A program made the position numbers and the translations under genes. The notes below the pieces were generated by a model, which did no database searches, was not told where the DNA came from, and saw only the letters and a list, made by a program, of their open reading frames with translations. 64,000 bases of DNA from Sediminibacterium sp. (GTDB taxonomy: Bacteria; Bacteroidota; Bacteroidia; Chitinophagales; Chitinophagaceae), in contig JANREK010000046.1 in assembly GCA_030726065.1 (NCBI GenBank), positions 62,001-126,000 of the forward strand, read 5' to 3'. Within the stretch, counting starts at the first letter, position 1; every line of letters begins with the position of its first letter. Shown one piece after another: positions 18,505 to 26,304 of this stretch.

Positions 18505-19278
18505 ATGCCTTCATTAAAAAATCAAATTCCCAATTTCATCACACTCCTAAATTTATTTTTTGGATGTTGGGCAATTGTATATGTTTTTCAAGCAGGTGCA
18601 ATGGCAACTATTGATGAAAATGGTAGTATGATTATTGAAATGCCAGAGCAATTATACATGGCGAGTTTGTTGATAGGGATTGCTGCGGTGATTGATTTTT
18701 TTGATGGATTTATCGCAAGGCTATTGAAAGTTTCTTCTGAGATGGGAAAGCAATTGGATTCTCTTGCGGATGTGGTGAGTTTTGGCGTAGCGCCTGCCTG
18801 TATTGTTTTCCAATTTTTAAGAATGTCCATGGCAAATGATGTAAATGCATTTAGTCATAATTCAATATTATTAGCACCTGCTTTTTTAATCCCAATGGCA
18901 GGGGCGTATCGATTGGCAAGATTTAATTTGGATCAAACACAAACCACCTATTTTAAGGGAGTACCCATCCCAATGATTGGTATATTAACTGCTTCATTGC
19001 CTTTAATTTATTGGCAATCAGGTGCGGTAGCTCAATTGATGTTAATGCCGGCATTTTGGTATGGGCTTATCATTTTAGTCAGCTATTTAATGGTGATGAA
19101 AACACCCATGTTGGCGCTAAAAGGGCTTGCTAATAAACGAAAATTAGTCATTCCATTACTCCTGGTTGCAATAGAAATAGTACTGACCGCATTTTTTTAT
19201 AAATGGTTGGCCATTCCATTTGGCTTTATGGGGTATTGCTTAGTATCTTTGTTGTACAAAAAAACAATTATTCAATAA
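18505..19278 (+). CDS. pssA: CDP-diacylglycerol--serine O-phosphatidyltransferase
   Basis: This integral membrane enzyme makes phosphatidylserine from CDP-diacylglycerol and serine, the route to phosphatidylethanolamine. The CDP-alcohol phosphotransferase motif (DG-x2-AR-x8-G-x3-D-x3-D) is seen as DGFIAR, then GKQLDSLAD, near residues 70-93. Several hydrophobic helices follow, and NFITLLNLFFGCWAIV is the usual start. The 257-residue length is normal. The phosphatidylserine decarboxylase gene is not in the window. It lies between the aminopeptidase and purS with gaps of three and six bases. Confidence 0.92.
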   Translation: MPSLKNQIPNFITLLNLFFGCWAIVYVFQAGAMATIDENGSMIIEMPEQLYMASLLIGIAAVIDFFDGFIARLLKVSSEMGKQLDSLADVVSFGVAPACIVFQFLRMSMANDVNAFSHNSILLAPAFLIPMAGAYRLARFNLDQTQTTYFKGVPIPMIGILTASLPLIYWQSGAVAQLMLMPAFWYGLIILVSYLMVMKTPMLALKGLANKRKLVIPLLLVAIEIVLTAFFYKWLAIPFGFMGYCLVSLLYKKTIIQ

Positions 19279-19284
19279 TTCTAT

Positions 19285-19533
19285 ATGATATATCAAGTTC
19301 AAATTAAAGTGATGCCATTAAAGGATTTATTAGATCCTCAAGGAAAAGCAGTTTTAGGCGGGTTACATAATTTAGGTATGAATGGCGTAAGTGATGTAAG
19401 GGTTGGAAAACATATCACATTGCAAATTGAAGCAGGATCCGAAACTGATGCAAAAGCGATTGCTGAGGAGGCTAGTAAAAAATTATTGGCAAATGCGGTG
19501 ATGGAATATTTCGAAATTGAAGTTATTCAATAG
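19285..19533 (+). CDS. purS: Phosphoribosylformylglycinamidine synthase subunit PurS
   Basis: An 82-residue protein that bridges PurL and PurQ in the purine biosynthetic FGAM synthetase. The family pattern is clear: IKVMPLKDLLDPQGKAVLGGLHNLG, then VSDVRVGKHITLQIE. The dimeric ferredoxin-like fold and length fit. Neither purL nor purQ is nearby. The gene is embedded six bases after pssA and 42 bases before rsmI, an unusual setting that suggests its expression is tied to a general housekeeping unit. Confidence 0.88.
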   Translation: MIYQVQIKVMPLKDLLDPQGKAVLGGLHNLGMNGVSDVRVGKHITLQIEAGSETDAKAIAEEASKKLLANAVMEYFEIEVIQ

Positions 19534-19575
19534 TTTTTTTGCTGAGTTTACTTATTTAATTACTTAATTGTTTCC

Positions 19576-20244
19576 ATGTTATATTTAGTTCCTACACCTA
19601 TTGGAAATTTAAAGGATTTTACTTTTAGGGCAATTGAGGTTTTACAATCCGTTGATTTTATTTTATGTGAGGATACGCGTACCTCATCAAAGTTATTACA
19701 GCATTACAAAATACATAAGCCGTTAACGCCGTATCATCAACACAATGAGCATAAGGTATTGGATCATTTGGTACAACAGTTACAGGCTGGAAAAAATATT
19801 GCATTAATAACGGATGCTGGGACGCCCGGAATTTCTGACCCAGCCTTTTTATTAGTACGCGCATGCAAGGCTGCGGGTGTAGCTATTACAAGTTTACCAG
19901 GAGCTACCGCATTTGTGCCAGCATTGGTAAATAGTGGCTTACCAGCTACGCGATTTATTTTTGAAGGGTTTATTCCACTAAAAAAAGGACGTAAAACATT
20001 GATGGAATCATTGGCCAACGAGGAGCGTACTATGATATTTTATGAAAGCCCAATGCGCCTTGTAAAAACTTTGGAATTGTTCGCCACCCACTTTGGCATG
20101 GAGCGAAAGGCTTCCGTAAGTAGGGAGTTGACAAAAATATACGAGGAAAACATTACAGATACTTTAAGCAATCTGGTTAAATACTTTTCTGAAAAGCAGG
20201 TAAAAGGAGAGATAGTGATCGTAGTGGAAGGAAAAAATGATTAA
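19576..20244 (+). CDS. rsmI: 16S rRNA (cytidine(1402)-2'-O)-methyltransferase
   Basis: RsmI methylates the 2'-OH of C1402 in the decoding centre. The 222-residue product has the tetrapyrrole-methylase-type fold with LVPTPIGNLKDFTFRAIEVL at the start, CEDTRTSSKLL, then ITDAGTPGISDPAFLLV and RFIFEGFIPLKKGRK. All are diagnostic of RsmI. It is a little shorter than the E. coli protein because it lacks the C-terminal extension. It closes the pepP-like/pssA/purS run. Confidence 0.94.
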   Translation: MLYLVPTPIGNLKDFTFRAIEVLQSVDFILCEDTRTSSKLLQHYKIHKPLTPYHQHNEHKVLDHLVQQLQAGKNIALITDAGTPGISDPAFLLVRACKAAGVAITSLPGATAFVPALVNSGLPATRFIFEGFIPLKKGRKTLMESLANEERTMIFYESPMRLVKTLELFATHFGMERKASVSRELTKIYEENITDTLSNLVKYFSEKQVKGEIVIVVEGKND

Positions 20245-20247
20245 ATT

Positions 20248-20280
20248 AGCTTCTTAATTTAATCCTATGAATAAGAAGCT
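20248..20280 (+). repeat. Hairpin enclosing the start codon of the M1 peptidase gene
   Basis: AGCTTCTTA (20248-20256) pairs perfectly with TAAGAAGCT (20272-20280). The 15-base loop holds the ATG at 20267, and TTCCCTTTTT follows. It could be a weak rsmI terminator or a structure at the translation start. Confidence 0.55.
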
Positions 20281-22171
20281 TTCCCTTTTTGTAATTGCCA
20301 TTATTATTTTTGTAAGCGGAGTGTCTGCCCAAGCCGATCGTTGGCAACAACGTATTGATTATAAAATTAATGCAGCATTAGATGTAGCTACCAATATAGT
20401 TAAAGGAACAGAGGATATTGTTTACACCAATAATTCAACCGATACTTTACGTAAAGTATATTTTCATTTATATTGGAATGCATTTCAACCCAATTCGTCC
20501 ATGGATCTGCGTAGCCGAGAATTAGGAAAAAATACCATGACCAATAGAAGGGGGGATGTTATGAAAGATTGGGACGCACGTGTTACCGATCGTATACAAA
20601 AATTAACACCCGCTGAAATTGGATACCAAAGAGTCAGTCAAATATTAATCGCAGGAAAGGCGCAAAAATTAATTGAACACGAAACTATATTGGAAGTACA
20701 ATTAACCAATCCAATTGCGCCAAAAACTTCTGCAAAATTATCATTGGTATTTGAAGCGCAAGTGCCAAAGCAAATTCGTCGTTCAGGTAGGGACAATGCC
20801 GAAGGTGTTCGTTTCTCTATGAGTCAATGGTATCCTAAAATTGTAGAGTATGATTATCAAGGCTGGAGTACAAATCCTTATATCGCACGTGAATTTTATG
20901 GCGTATGGGGCAATTTTGATGTAAGCTTACAATTAGCTAAAAATTATACGGTTGCTGCAACAGGGGTTTTACAAAATCCAAATGCAGTTGCAAATGCGCA
21001 AGGATTAAAAACTTGGAATTTTAAAGGAAATAATATTCATGATTTTGTTTGGGCTGCAGATGATCAATTCAAACATTTATCCAAGGAAGTACGCAAAGGT
21101 TTAACCATACATGTTTATTATAAAGAGAAAGATGCTAAATCAGATAGTGCATGGTCCAATATATTATATGCTGCTGAAAAAGTATTGCCTTACATCGAAA
21201 AAAACTTTGGTGCATATCCTTACCCACAATATTCATTTATTCAGGGAGGTGATGGTGGCATGGAATACGCGATGGCAACTTTAATTAAAGGTCCAAGTTT
21301 AGGCACCGTTTTTCATGAGTGGATGCATAACTGGTATCAGCAGGTTTTAGGAAGTAACGAAAGTTTGTTTGCTTGGATAGATGAAGGCTTTGCAACATTT
21401 GCGGAAAGTAAAGTCTCAAGATGGTATGATGCAAATGCAGCTGCGCAATCTCCTTTTATAAGTGAGCGCGCAAAGGCACAAGTACTTGCGAGTGTGGAAA
21501 AAGCAAAATTAGATTTGCCTTTGACCCAAGCGGGAAGTTATGCAGGCTATATGGCTTTAGCTAAGAGTGGATTGGAAGAGCCAGCAAGTACACATGCCGA
21601 TCATTTTAATACCAACTATGCCTATAGTAATGCAGCCTATTCGAAAGGAGCAACCTTGTTAGGGTTGTTAGGCTATGTCATTGGAGATTCAGTGCGTGAT
21701 GCGGTTTTATTAAATTATTATAACACTTGGAAATTCAAACACCCCAATGCAAATGATTTTTTCCGTGTAGCTGAAAAAACAAGTGGTATACAATTACAAT
21801 GGTTAAAAGAATATTGGGTGAATTCAACCAAAACAATTGATTATGGTTTGAATGATATTCAAGCAGGAAATAATACAGCGATAATGAGCATACAACGATT
21901 AGGTAAACTACCTATGCCTATTGAAGTTTTGATTACTTATAAAGATGGTACAACTGAATTACATTATATGCCACTTGATTTAATGTTAGGTGCGAAAGGG
22001 GCAGAAGGCTCAGTTAACCGCATTGTACATAAGAGTTGGCAATGGGTTGCGCCAACCTATACTTTTGAAACTAGCAAACCCTTATCTGCTTTAAAATCAA
22101 TTGAAATTGATCCAAGCTATCGTATGCCGGATTTGAACAGAAGTAATAATAAATTAGAAATTCCTAACTAA
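20267..22171 (+). CDS. M1 family zinc metallopeptidase
   Basis: A 634-residue secreted aminopeptidase of the gluzincin M1 family. A signal peptide ends at VSAQ near residue 22. The zinc motif is HEWMH at residues 350-354, with the third ligand Glu at 373 in DEGFATFAE, the correct 18-residue spacing. GGDGGMEYAMAT upstream corresponds to the GxMEN substrate-binding loop. Bacteroidota carry many such enzymes for peptide scavenging. The ATG lies in the loop of a hairpin. It converges on rsmG with an 8-base gap. Confidence 0.9.
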   Translation: MNKKLSLFVIAIIIFVSGVSAQADRWQQRIDYKINAALDVATNIVKGTEDIVYTNNSTDTLRKVYFHLYWNAFQPNSSMDLRSRELGKNTMTNRRGDVMKDWDARVTDRIQKLTPAEIGYQRVSQILIAGKAQKLIEHETILEVQLTNPIAPKTSAKLSLVFEAQVPKQIRRSGRDNAEGVRFSMSQWYPKIVEYDYQGWSTNPYIAREFYGVWGNFDVSLQLAKNYTVAATGVLQNPNAVANAQGLKTWNFKGNNIHDFVWAADDQFKHLSKEVRKGLTIHVYYKEKDAKSDSAWSNILYAAEKVLPYIEKNFGAYPYPQYSFIQGGDGGMEYAMATLIKGPSLGTVFHEWMHNWYQQVLGSNESLFAWIDEGFATFAESKVSRWYDANAAAQSPFISERAKAQVLASVEKAKLDLPLTQAGSYAGYMALAKSGLEEPASTHADHFNTNYAYSNAAYSKGATLLGLLGYVIGDSVRDAVLLNYYNTWKFKHPNANDFFRVAEKTSGIQLQWLKEYWVNSTKTIDYGLNDIQAGNNTAIMSIQRLGKLPMPIEVLITYKDGTTELHYMPLDLMLGAKGAEGSVNRIVHKSWQWVAPTYTFETSKPLSALKSIEIDPSYRMPDLNRSNNKLEIPN

Positions 22172-22179
22172 TATAATAA

Positions 22180-22821
22180 TTAAGATTTCTTTACTTGTAT
22201 GATAAACTTTTCTTGAAAATATTCCTCAGGAAAAATATCATAGATAGACATCATTTTAGGACGCACACCACTTTCGAAAATTTCTTGGTGTAAGTCGCCA
22301 CCTTTAAGGCAAATCAATCCATTGGGTTGATTTGCCTTTTTTATAAGTAATGGTCCTGCCCATCTCCATAAATCTTTCAAAGGCGCAACGGCGCGACTGA
22401 TGGCGTAATCAAACTTTTTATTTTTAATTTCCTCCGCTCGGGTATGCTTTGTTGTAATATTTTTTATTCCTGCCATCTCGCAAACGGCATCCACCACTTT
22501 TAATTTTTTTGCAATGCTGTCCACAGCTAAAAACTGTACATCAGGAAAAAAAATAGCCAAAGGGACGCATGGAAATCCACCACCACAGCCAATATCAATC
22601 ACCTGTGTGCATTTTTCCCACTCCGCAATAGCAGCTATGGAAAGACTATGCAAAACATGGTGTAAATAAAGTTGGTCAATATCTTTACGGGATACAACAT
22701 TGATTTTCGCATTCCAATCCTTGTATGCTTCTTCCAAGGTCGCAAACTGTTGCAGTTGATGCGGTGTGAAGTCGGCAAAATATTTGGTGATTAGTTCCAA
22801 TTTTTCTGTGGGGCTTTCCAT
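22180..22821 (-). CDS. rsmG: 16S rRNA (guanine(527)-N7)-methyltransferase
   Basis: RsmG makes m7G527 in 16S rRNA, a residue affecting streptomycin binding. The 213-residue product has NVVSRKDIDQLYLHHVLHSL, the SAM motif VIDIGCGGGFPCVPLAI, and FDYAISRAVAPL, all typical. The start at 22821 overlaps the upstream glycosyltransferase gene end by 31 bases, so the two are co-transcribed. The start matches the family N-terminus, so the overlap is believed. Confidence 0.93.
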   Translation of the reverse strand: MESPTEKLELITKYFADFTPHQLQQFATLEEAYKDWNAKINVVSRKDIDQLYLHHVLHSLSIAAIAEWEKCTQVIDIGCGGGFPCVPLAIFFPDVQFLAVDSIAKKLKVVDAVCEMAGIKNITTKHTRAEEIKNKKFDYAISRAVAPLKDLWRWAGPLLIKKANQPNGLICLKGGDLHQEIFESGVRPKMMSIYDIFPEEYFQEKFIIQVKKS

Positions 22822-23918
22822 ACGCTAGGCAAGGTAAATAAATAATAGAACATAGACCAAAAATCAAATAAAACAAACCAAGGCCAAAGATCCAATTCGT
22901 TTAGCTTTTTCATGGTCCCTCTTAAAATACTTCCTTGTACCATTAAGCGAAGTGCCCATAAACTAATCAATAAAATATATTGTTGGGTAAGTATGAGTGC
23001 TGCAATAAAAATAGGGTACACTAAAAATTGGCTAAATGCAAATAAGCCAAGTAATGCCGCATGGGATGTATTATAATACTTACTGGTAGTATAATGACGA
23101 TACTTTTGATTCATCCAATCCTGAAAAGTTGTTTTAGGCTCACTAATCGTGTGTGCATCATGATCAATCACAATAGCTGTATTTTTTTTGTTGGCTACCT
23201 GATTGATGAATAAATCATCATCCCCGCTAGGCATCTGATTAATGGAGGAGAAACCTTTGTTGCGTAAAAACACTTCTTTTTTATAAGATAAGTTGCGGCC
23301 AACACCCATATAAGGCATACCAGCAAGGGAATAGGAAAAATATTGCAATGCAGTTTGAAAAGTCTCAAAGCGAATTAACTTATTTAGGATGCCTGGTTTT
23401 TTTCGATAAGCGCCATATCCTAATACAATTTCAATATCATCATCATAGCCATCCTGCATTAATTGCATCCAATGATCGCTTGCTGGAACACAATCTGCAT
23501 CGGTTAACAATAAGGTTTCGTTTTTTGCTGATTTAATTCCAATAGACAAAGGAAACTTTTTCCCATTAATCATTTTAGCTTCCTGCGAAAGTAAAACCGG
23601 GTTTAAATTTTTAAATGATTTTTTAAATTCTTCAATCAAATATTTTGTTTCATCCTCTGAGTTATCATTCACTAAAACCACCTCATGGGTCGTACTGTAT
23701 TTTTGTACCAATACCCCTGGTAAATTATTCGCTAAATTATGAGCTTCGTCGCGCGCACATATTACTACTGAAATAGGATGCTCTACATTTACTAGCTTCG
23801 TTTTTTTCTTATAAAAAGCGAGTCTGAGGAAAAAAAACATATAATAAAATAACTGAACGGCTATAATAAATACAAAAGCTCCTATCAATATAGTAGATAG
23901 TAATTGGTTGGTTAGCAT
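22791..23918 (-). CDS. Family 2 glycosyltransferase, membrane-anchored
   Basis: A 375-residue enzyme with one N-terminal transmembrane helix (about residues 8-35), a GT-A domain and two to three C-terminal helices. The nucleotide-sugar motifs include ISVVICARDEAHNLANNL, VVLVNDNSEDET, LLTDADCVP (the DxD-type Asp-Ala-Asp) and GDDDLFINQVA, followed by a QKYRHYTTSKYY sequence similar to the QxxRW region. The acceptor is unknown; a cell-surface glycan or glycolipid is likely. The start at 23918 was preferred to one six codons upstream because a TACTTTTG box lies four bases before it. Confidence 0.85.
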   Translation of the reverse strand: MLTNQLLSTILIGAFVFIIAVQLFYYMFFFLRLAFYKKKTKLVNVEHPISVVICARDEAHNLANNLPGVLVQKYSTTHEVVLVNDNSEDETKYLIEEFKKSFKNLNPVLLSQEAKMINGKKFPLSIGIKSAKNETLLLTDADCVPASDHWMQLMQDGYDDDIEIVLGYGAYRKKPGILNKLIRFETFQTALQYFSYSLAGMPYMGVGRNLSYKKEVFLRNKGFSSINQMPSGDDDLFINQVANKKNTAIVIDHDAHTISEPKTTFQDWMNQKYRHYTTSKYYNTSHAALLGLFAFSQFLVYPIFIAALILTQQYILLISLWALRLMVQGSILRGTMKKLNELDLWPWFVLFDFWSMFYYLFTLPSVWKAPQKNWN

Positions 23919-23922
23919 GTTA

Positions 23923-23930
23923 CAAAAGTA
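23923..23930 (-). promoter_or_regulatory. -7 box of the glycosyltransferase-rsmG unit
   Basis: TACTTTTG on the minus strand, exactly four bases (TAAC) before the ATG at 23918. A leaderless transcript is implied. Confidence 0.6.
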
Positions 23931-23991
23931 AAGCATGCCGGCACAGCTAATTCACTTGAATATTGAATGTGGAAAACATCCTTTTTGACCT

Positions 23992-23999
23992 TACCTTTG
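23992..23999 (+). promoter_or_regulatory. -7 box of tgt
   Basis: TACCTTTG followed by CCCC and then the ATG, so four bases separate box and start codon. It is divergent from the glycosyltransferase box 61 bases away. Confidence 0.6.
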
Positions 24000-24003
24000 C
24001 CCC

Positions 24004-25143
24004 ATGGCGGCATTAACATTTGAATTGCAAACCCAAAGTAAAACAGGCTCGGCTAGGGCTGGTAAAATTACCACCGATCATGGGGTGATTGAAACCCCTA
24101 TATTCATGCCAGTGGGAACTATTGGTTCGGTAAAGGCAGTGACACAGCAGCAATTGAAAAAGGACATCAATGCCCAAATTATATTAGGTAATACTTATCA
24201 TTTATACCTAAGACCAGGGCTGGAAGTACTTGAGGCTGCTGGTGGCTTGCATCAGTTTATGGGTTGGGATCGTCCCATATTAACCGATAGTGGTGGGTAT
24301 CAGGTTTTCTCTTTAGCCAACAATCGTAAGATAAAGCCAGAGGGCGTAATATTTCAATCGCATATTGATGGCAGCAAACATTTGTTTAGCCCCGAAAAAG
24401 TGATGGATATTCAAAGAACCATTGGGGGTGATATTATTATGGCCTTTGATGAATGCCCGCCATTTCCAAGTGAATATGATTATGTGAAAAAGAGTATGGA
24501 TTTAACGCATGTTTGGTTGGATAAATGTGTGCATCAATTTGATAACACACCTGACAAATATGGTTATACGCAAAACTTATTTCCCATTGTACAAGGAGGG
24601 ATTTATGAAGATTTAAGAAAAGCATCCTGTGAATATATTAGTTCAAAAAATGCAGTGGGTAATGCCATCGGCGGATTAAGTGTGGGCGAGCCGGAACAGC
24701 AATTGTATGATTTTACAGCTTTATGTTGTGAAAATTTACCGGTGCAAAAACCAAGGTATTTAATGGGTGTGGGAACGCCTTGGAATATTTTAGAAGCCAT
24801 TGATTTGGGTGTGGATATGTTTGATTGTGTTATGCCAACACGCAATGGTCGTAATGGAATGATATTTACTTCGCAAGGGGTGATTAATATTAAGAATTTG
24901 AAATGGGCGAAAGATTTTTCCCCTTTAGATCCAGGACTTCCCAATGAAATGAGTCAATATTATACCAAGGCATACTGCAGGCATTTGTTTATGGCAGATG
25001 AAATCTTAGGTTTGCAATTGGCAAGTATTCAGAATCTATCTTTTTATCTTTGGTTGGTAGGAGAGGCGCGAAAGCATATACAATTGGGAGATTACTCCAG
25101 TTGGAAAACAAGTATGGTAGCACAAATTAGTCAACGCTTATAA
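24004..25143 (+). CDS. tgt: tRNA-guanine(34) transglycosylase (queuosine pathway)
   Basis: Tgt swaps guanine for preQ1 at the wobble position of GUN-anticodon tRNAs. The 379-residue TIM-barrel protein has ILGNTYHLYLRPG, ILTDSGGYQVFSLA with the catalytic-region Asp, IMAFDECPPFPS, and FDCVMPTRNGRNG. The usual zinc site Cys-x-Cys-x2-Cys is missing: residues 308-319 read LDPGLPNEMSQY instead, although RHLF and the rest of the C-terminus are intact. Queuosine synthesis is also represented by queA at 57.6 kb. Four bases separate a TACCTTTG box from the ATG. Confidence 0.94.
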   Translation: MAALTFELQTQSKTGSARAGKITTDHGVIETPIFMPVGTIGSVKAVTQQQLKKDINAQIILGNTYHLYLRPGLEVLEAAGGLHQFMGWDRPILTDSGGYQVFSLANNRKIKPEGVIFQSHIDGSKHLFSPEKVMDIQRTIGGDIIMAFDECPPFPSEYDYVKKSMDLTHVWLDKCVHQFDNTPDKYGYTQNLFPIVQGGIYEDLRKASCEYISSKNAVGNAIGGLSVGEPEQQLYDFTALCCENLPVQKPRYLMGVGTPWNILEAIDLGVDMFDCVMPTRNGRNGMIFTSQGVINIKNLKWAKDFSPLDPGLPNEMSQYYTKAYCRHLFMADEILGLQLASIQNLSFYLWLVGEARKHIQLGDYSSWKTSMVAQISQRL

Positions 25144-25154
25144 CCAAACATTAA

Positions 25155-26246
25155 TTGAAAAAATTAGATTGGTACATATTAAAAAAGTTTTTGGCGGTTT
25201 TTTTCTTCGCCATATTTTTATTTGCAGTGATAGCCGTAGTGATTGATGCAAGTGAAAAAACAGATGACTTTGTAAAATCTGGGTTATCCGCAGGGGAAGT
25301 CATTACCCATTATTATTATGGGTTCATTCCACATATCATCGCTTTGTTATTTCCCCTATTTGTATTCATCGCAGTTATTTTCTTTACTTCAAAAATGGCG
25401 GGACAAACTGAAATTGTGGCCATCATTGCAAGTGGTGTTTCCTATAATCGTTGGTTGAGGCCTTATGTTTTGGGTGGGGTTTTATTGGGATTATTTTTAT
25501 GGGTATCCAATCAATGGATTATTCCAAAAGCGGAAAAAATTAGGGGCGGATTTGAAGCTACTTATATTGATACACGTTCAAGTTATAATGCTTTGTTACA
25601 AAGTTCGTCAGATATTTATTTTAAAATTGACTCATCAACTTATGCGGGTATCTATAGCTATGACACTGCAACCAATCGAGGAAGTAATTATTTTTCCTAT
25701 CAAGTAAAAAACGGAAAAGTTATTTCAAATTTAAGAGCGGAAATGATTTTATATGATACCGCTACCAAAGATTGGCTTTTGTATGAAGTGATTGAACGCA
25801 AAATTTTTAATAATAGGGAGGCATTGACTTACACGCAGAATATGCATAAAAAGCTTGCATTTAAACCTGTGGATTTAGAAAAAGACAGATACACTAAAGA
25901 CAAACTCACCACACCCCAACTTATCCAACAAATTAAGTTAGAGGAGATGCGGGGCTCAGAGGGGTTGAATGAATTAAAAATTGAAAGGTATCGTCGCGAT
26001 GCAACCCCTGTTACTGTATTGTTACTTACATTAATTGGGGCCATTATTGCTGGACGTAAAATTAGGGGTGGTAGTGGCTCGCATTTGGCCATGGGCTTTA
26101 CTATTGCAGCTTTGTTTATTATCACAGATCGGTTCTCTACTATATTTTCTACCAAAGGAAATTTGCCTCCCATGTTAGCTGCCTGGATACCCAATATGTT
26201 ATTTATTTGGGTGGTCTATTATTTGTACAAAAAAGCACCTAAATAA
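25155..26246 (+). CDS. LptF/LptG family lipopolysaccharide export permease
   Basis: A 363-residue permease of the LptB2FG ABC complex, which extracts LPS from the inner membrane. It has six transmembrane helices, three at the N-terminus (from WYILKKFLAVFFFAIFLFAV) and three after residue 275, with a periplasmic beta-jellyroll domain between. The early coupling-helix region reads MAGQTEIVAIIASGVSYNRWL, a family hallmark. The start codon is TTG, 11 bases after the tgt stop; no in-frame ATG is near. I cannot separate LptF from LptG by eye. Confidence 0.88.
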   Translation: MKKLDWYILKKFLAVFFFAIFLFAVIAVVIDASEKTDDFVKSGLSAGEVITHYYYGFIPHIIALLFPLFVFIAVIFFTSKMAGQTEIVAIIASGVSYNRWLRPYVLGGVLLGLFLWVSNQWIIPKAEKIRGGFEATYIDTRSSYNALLQSSSDIYFKIDSSTYAGIYSYDTATNRGSNYFSYQVKNGKVISNLRAEMILYDTATKDWLLYEVIERKIFNNREALTYTQNMHKKLAFKPVDLEKDRYTKDKLTTPQLIQQIKLEEMRGSEGLNELKIERYRRDATPVTVLLLTLIGAIIAGRKIRGGSGSHLAMGFTIAALFIITDRFSTIFSTKGNLPPMLAAWIPNMLFIWVVYYLYKKAPK

Positions 26247-26260
26247 GCCGGTTTTTTAGT

Positions 26261-26268
26261 TAACTTTG
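26261..26268 (+). promoter_or_regulatory. -7 box of the citrate synthase promoter
   Basis: TAACTTTG matches TAnnTTTG and lies 36 bases before the ATG at 26305. The TTG inside it is not a start codon. Confidence 0.5.
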
Positions 26269-26304
26269 TCCAAATTTAAAAGGTACAATTATAATATTTG
26301 GTAT

